From an uncultured Clostridia bacterium (GTDB lineage Bacteria; Bacillota; Clostridia; Christensenellales; UBA1242): DNA of 10,477 bases. Position numbers and translations under genes: made by a program. Below the pieces are notes generated by a model. That model did not search any database. It saw nothing but the letters and a program-made list of their open reading frames with translations, and was not told the origin of the DNA. The stretch covers positions 1 through 10,477 of the forward strand of contig CAKVCH010000008.1 of assembly GCA_934725745.1 (NCBI GenBank), given 5' to 3'. Below, in pieces: positions 8,475-10,477 of the stretch. Each line of letters opens with the position of its first letter. The stretch's first letter is position 1.

Positions 8475-8503
8475 ATTTTACACCTTTTAAAAATTTGTGT
8501 AAA
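8475..8503 (-). promoter_or_regulatory. acpP promoter overlapped by an inverted repeat (possible operator)
   Basis: TTTACA (8498-8503) and TAAAAT (8475-8480), 17 bases apart, form a good sigma-A-type promoter ending about 32 bases before the acpP ATG. The same bases make an exact dyad: TTTACAC (8497-8503) and GTGTAAA (8477-8483), centres 20 bases apart. The half-sites therefore cover the -35 and -10, as expected for an operator of a dimeric repressor. It does not resemble the FapR operator as I know it. The binder is unknown. Confidence 0.6.
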
Positions 8504-8517
8504 GCAATTTAGCACGA

Positions 8518-9099
8518 TTATTTATTGCTATTTGGAAGATAAAGGTTTGGATCTGTTTTGACATTGTCAAGCAAAACTTCAAAATGAAGATGTGCGCCGT
8601 CTTTTGCTTCGCCTTTAGCAGAAGTTGAAACTTTGCCAATCACATCACCAGTATTAACTCTGTCTCCGACTTTAACAGAAACATTGTCATCAAGTGAAGC
8701 ATAAACGGTTTTTAATTTTCCAGTGTGAGCAATTGTCACAATCGTTCCACGCAAATAGTCGCTTTCAACAGAAACTACTTCGCCAGGATAAACAGCCAAA
8801 ACATTTGCGTCGTCCGCGCCCTTTATGTCCACCGCTTTATGTGCTTCCCATTGTTTTAATGTTGCATTATATTTTAACGCCGTGTTTGAATAGTCCTTTA
8901 TGACAACCCCTTCCTTAATTGGCATAATAAAAGAAATTGAAGTAGGATTGTTCGTTTGAACAGTTTTATCATCAGTAATTGCCGTTTTTGACGATTTAAG
9001 AGCAACAATACTTACAAGCAAAACCGCCATAAAACAACAAGACAATGTAAGAAGCAATCTTTTGTGTCGACTAAAAAAATATTTTATAGAATCTTTCAT
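8518..9099 (-). CDS. spoIIQ: SpoIIQ-like membrane-anchored LytM/M23 family protein
   Basis: A 193-residue protein with a short basic N-terminus, one membrane segment (about residues 15-34), a linker and a C-terminal M23/LytM domain (about 58-188). The zinc-ligand motifs are intact: HKAVD (His87, Asp91) and HLHFE (His170, His172). The usual YAHL motif reads YASL, so the expected His is Ser135, as in Bacillus SpoIIQ, which has lost activity. In spore formers SpoIIQ sits in the forespore membrane and binds mother-cell SpoIIIAH across the intermembrane space; clostridial versions keep the zinc site. ATG at 9099 is chosen because AGGAGG ends four bases upstream; a GTG at 9114 would swallow that RBS. 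The spoIIID two genes downstream and a YwmB-like gene upstream support SpoIIQ over a general cell-wall hydrolase, which remains the alternative. Confidence 0.82.
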   Translation of the reverse strand: MKDSIKYFFSRHKRLLLTLSCCFMAVLLVSIVALKSSKTAITDDKTVQTNNPTSISFIMPIKEGVVIKDYSNTALKYNATLKQWEAHKAVDIKGADDANVLAVYPGEVVSVESDYLRGTIVTIAHTGKLKTVYASLDDNVSVKVGDRVNTGDVIGKVSTSAKGEAKDGAHLHFEVLLDNVKTDPNLYLPNSNK

Positions 9100-9127
9100 A
9101 TTCCCTCCTGTCACAAATTATTGACCA

Positions 9128-9137
9128 TATTTTTGCC
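9128..9137 (-). promoter_or_regulatory. Candidate sigma-F/G -10 element upstream of spoIIQ
   Basis: GGCAAAAATA fits the GGNNANANTW -10 consensus of the forespore sigma factors and ends 28 bases before the spoIIQ ATG. The -35 is poor: only TGCAAT-like sequence lies about 13-14 bases upstream. Bacillus spoIIQ is sigma-F dependent, which makes the site plausible, but the match is weak in AT-rich DNA. Confidence 0.3.
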
Positions 9138-9214
9138 TTTAAACATTTTTATTGCATTTTCGCTTTTTTACAATTACAAAACAAAATCCTAAGTAATTTT
9201 TAATTGCAATCAAA

Positions 9215-9245
9215 ATAAAAAAGGTTGCGACAAGCAACCTAAAAA
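9215..9245 (-). terminator. Intrinsic terminator after the YwmB-like gene
   Basis: A seven-base-pair stem, AGGTTGC/GCAACCT (9222-9228 with 9234-9240), has a five-base loop. In the minus-strand transcript it is followed by six U, then AUUUU. It lies past both decayed gene-end copies, so those copies are transcribed unless something ends transcription earlier. Confidence 0.85.
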
Positions 9246-9302
9246 CAAATCAAATAAATATAAAGCCAAAAAAACAATTTTATATATAAATTTAAAAAGC
9301 AA

Positions 9303-9499
9303 TTAAAAAGCGCCAAAAATCATCGGATAGTAAATAGACACTTGCGGTAGATTATCAAACGATTTCGTTAAGAAGCGTCAAAAATTATCTGACAGTCAAT
9401 TGGCAATCGCGGTGAGATTTTTAAATATTTTTGTTAAAAAGCACCAAAAATCATTGGATAGCCGATAGTAACTCTTTCATTATTTATTGCTATTTGAAA
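9303..9499 (-). repeat. Three tandem copies of a gene 3' end, 65-66 bp period
   Basis: The last 66 bases of the YwmB-like gene (9434-9499) are followed by two diverged copies, 9368-9433 and 9303-9367. Each copy ends in TAA at the equivalent position; stops at 9434, 9368 and 9303 are 66 and 65 bases apart. The 28 bases nearest each stop are best conserved. Read in its best frame, the outer copy ends VSIYYPMIFGAF against VTIGYPMIFGAF in the gene. The middle copy reads LPIDCQIIFDAS. The outer two copies share extra similarity beyond this (gcggt..agatt on the plus strand). Confidence 0.75.
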
Positions 9500-10099
9500 A
9501 TTGATTTTAGCGCCCCCAACGCAAAGAGATTTAGAAAAAGACGGAGAGTAGCCATAGATTATTGATATTCCGCTTACATATTCTCGTTTTGTTATAGTAA
9601 TATTTAAGTTATTTAATATATTTTTTTCATCATAATTTTTTAGTAAAAAAGTAACCTGCTTATATACAACATTTTGATTATTTATATTGTCATTTTTCAC
9701 ATTAAAATAAACAAATTGACAATTCATCGTTCTTACATTTCTATCACTTGTATTTTCTATGAAATCGTCGTTTAATACATAGCAAAATTCAGCATTGTTT
9801 ATGCTAGAAAAATATTCAAAAAAGTCGTCACAATTTTTATTTTGAATTACAAAAAATATCCCCACTGCAACAAAAAAAAGAACTAAGAAAAACACGCAAA
9901 ATTTTGCAAAAAATTTGTTACTTTTTATAAAAAAAACATATTCTTTTTTCTCATTTTTATTTAGATTATTTTCTCTATTTTTTAAAAGATTTTTATCATA
10001 ATTTTTATATGTATTTTTTTTAGATTTTTCTACACTTTGATTTTCTATTTGAATAAGTTTTTTCTTTATATTGTGACCTATATTTTCATATCTTTCCAT
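9434..10099 (-). CDS. Single-pass membrane protein, possibly YwmB family
   Basis: A 221-residue protein from ATG 10099. Residues 1-60 are Lys/Asn-rich and probably cytoplasmic; ~63-85 form one membrane helix; the rest is extracytoplasmic. The C-terminus (GYSPS at 183-187, then KINFQIAI at 198-205 and VTIGYPMI at 210-217) recalls the YwmB family, whose members end with an NLQVA-like strand and an IGTPII-like strand. In Bacillus ywmB lies just before spoIID and spoIIQ, and here the next gene is SpoIIQ-like, which supports the call. The family function is not established. Neither ATG 10099 nor a TTG at 10135 (12 residues longer) has a clear RBS; an in-frame TAA lies five codons above the TTG. 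The long charged N-terminus is not what I expect of YwmB. The gene end is repeated downstream, and the composition is more AT-rich than its neighbours. Confidence 0.6.
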   Translation of the reverse strand: MERYENIGHNIKKKLIQIENQSVEKSKKNTYKNYDKNLLKNRENNLNKNEKKEYVFFIKSNKFFAKFCVFFLVLFFVAVGIFFVIQNKNCDDFFEYFSSINNAEFCYVLNDDFIENTSDRNVRTMNCQFVYFNVKNDNINNQNVVYKQVTFLLKNYDEKNILNNLNITITKREYVSGISIIYGYSPSFSKSLCVGGAKINFQIAINNERVTIGYPMIFGAF

Positions 10100-10262
10100 A
10101 CAAAAATTATTGACTTCAATTTGTATTTTAAACAACTTTTTATTTTTTTATATGGTCTCAAAAAGACATATAAAAACTCATTAAACATAGTCCAAAAGGG
10201 TCTTAAAATATTTTCTTCTTTAAAATTATTAGTGGTCTTATAAAAGATAATTTTCTTTTTTT

Positions 10263-10268
10263 ATTATA
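10263..10268 (-). promoter_or_regulatory. Possible -10 box upstream of the YwmB-like gene
   Basis: A perfect TATAAT lies just after the upstream gene's terminator. At 17 bases the -35 position is only ATTATT, and there is no extended -10. It would give a leader of about 155 bases. It is the only promoter-like element I see for this gene. Confidence 0.25.
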
Positions 10269-10280
10269 GACGAATTTTAC

Positions 10281-10311
10281 AAAAAAATAATCCGACCGTA
10301 TGGTCGGACTA
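10281..10311 (-). terminator. Intrinsic terminator of the upstream gene
   Basis: TCCGACC/GGTCGGA (10302-10308 with 10291-10297) closes a four-base loop. G-U, A-U and U-A pairs extend the stem to about ten pairs. In the minus-strand transcript it is followed by UUA-less pairing and then seven U (10281-10287). It sits about 50 bases past the stop at 10362. Confidence 0.9.
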
Positions 10312-10361
10312 AAAATGTAAAATGATATTATAAGCATAAAATAAGGTTTTATATAAATGAC

Positions 10362-10475
10362 TTATCGGTCGGAAATATATTCTTGCATTCTTCCTTCGCG
10401 TCTTACTTTTGCGCGTTCCCTAATTGGCAACTTCCAAAATTCTTTATATTTATCAAGTCTTCTATTGCCTATTGC
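10362..10475 (-). CDS. C-terminal fragment of an unrecognised protein (5' end outside window)
   Basis: The frame is open from the right edge to TAA at 10362-10364 and gives 37 residues. It is highly basic, with Arg/Lys clusters such as KLPIRERAKVRREGRMQ, and the codon use is richer in CGC and GCG than in random AT-rich DNA. The other two minus-strand frames close within a few codons, and a strong terminator follows about 50 bases later; both support a real gene end. The sequence does not look like the C-terminus of MurA, which precedes ywmB in Bacillus, and I do not recognise the family. Confidence 0.65.
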   Translation of the reverse strand, partial: AIGNRRLDKYKEFWKLPIRERAKVRREGRMQEYISDR

Positions 10476-10477
10476 AT

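Larger units (their letters stand above)
9100..9433. other. Intergenic region between the YwmB-like gene and spoIIQ
   Basis: No intact gene is visible. From right to left it holds two decayed copies of the 3' end of the upstream gene (9303-9433), an AT-rich spacer (9246-9302) with nothing recognisable, the terminator hairpin (9215-9245), AT-rich sequence, the candidate forespore -10 element and the spoIIQ RBS. Confidence 0.6.

Noticed and set aside
8694..8903. Plus-strand frame of 69 codons
   Set aside because: It is antisense to the M23 domain of the SpoIIQ-like gene, whose motifs prove the minus-strand frame.
9303..9499. The tandem units as a CRISPR array
   Set aside because: There are only three diverged units with no constant repeat and variable spacer, and the repeated sequence is the coding end of the adjacent gene.
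10037..10243. Plus-strand frame of 68 codons
   Set aside because: It overlaps the start of the YwmB-like gene antisense, consists of AT-rich low-complexity codons and has no RBS.
10075..10260. Minus-strand frame reading MFNEFLYVFLRPYKK and onward, overlapping the start of the YwmB-like gene
   Set aside because: Open by virtue of AT-rich sequence, with only a weak GGA before the ATG and no family resemblance; it could be translationally coupled but nothing supports it.

Overview
This window looks like a piece of chromosome from a low-GC, endospore-forming Firmicute of the Clostridia type, probably an uncultured gut or rumen lineage. The evidence is a clear SpoIIID regulator, a membrane-anchored LytM/M23 protein of the SpoIIQ type, AT-rich intergenic DNA, AGGAGG-type ribosome binding sites and A/T-rich codon use. 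The lineage below class is inference. Every gene I can support lies on the minus strand, so the biological order runs from right to left.

Right edge to left: (1) 10362-10475, the last 37 codons of an unrecognised gene, followed by a strong intrinsic terminator at 10281-10311. (2) 9434-10099, a single-pass membrane protein whose C-terminus resembles the YwmB family. Two decayed copies of its 3' end follow in tandem with a 65-66 bp period (9303-9433), then a terminator at 9215-9245. (3) 8518-9099, a SpoIIQ-like M23 protein. (4) 8212-8442, acyl carrier protein, with its own sigma-A-type promoter built into an inverted repeat and its own terminator at 8151-8190. (5) 7604-7879, spoIIID, preceded by a good sigma-E-like promoter. 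(6) An intergenic stretch of about 480 bp at roughly 15% GC, carrying a perfect TTGACA/TATAAT promoter. (7) 1-7122, a giant lipoprotein gene open through the left edge (at least 2,374 residues), with Ig-like segments around a central ladder of glycine-rich GLUG-type repeats.

How they fit together: the YwmB-like, SpoIIQ-like and SpoIIID genes recall the ywmB-spoIID-spoIIQ-spoIIID neighbourhood of Bacillus and Clostridia. In those organisms SpoIIQ acts at the mother cell/forespore interface and SpoIIID is the mother-cell regulator made under sigma-E. Here spoIID is not between the YwmB-like and spoIIQ genes, and a housekeeping acpP sits between spoIIQ and spoIIID. The giant lipoprotein has its own vegetative-type promoter and is probably an independent cell-surface protein. 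It is the least conventional gene in the window. The other unusual features are the triplicated gene end, the dyad over the acpP promoter and a compositionally distinct island between acpP and spoIIID.
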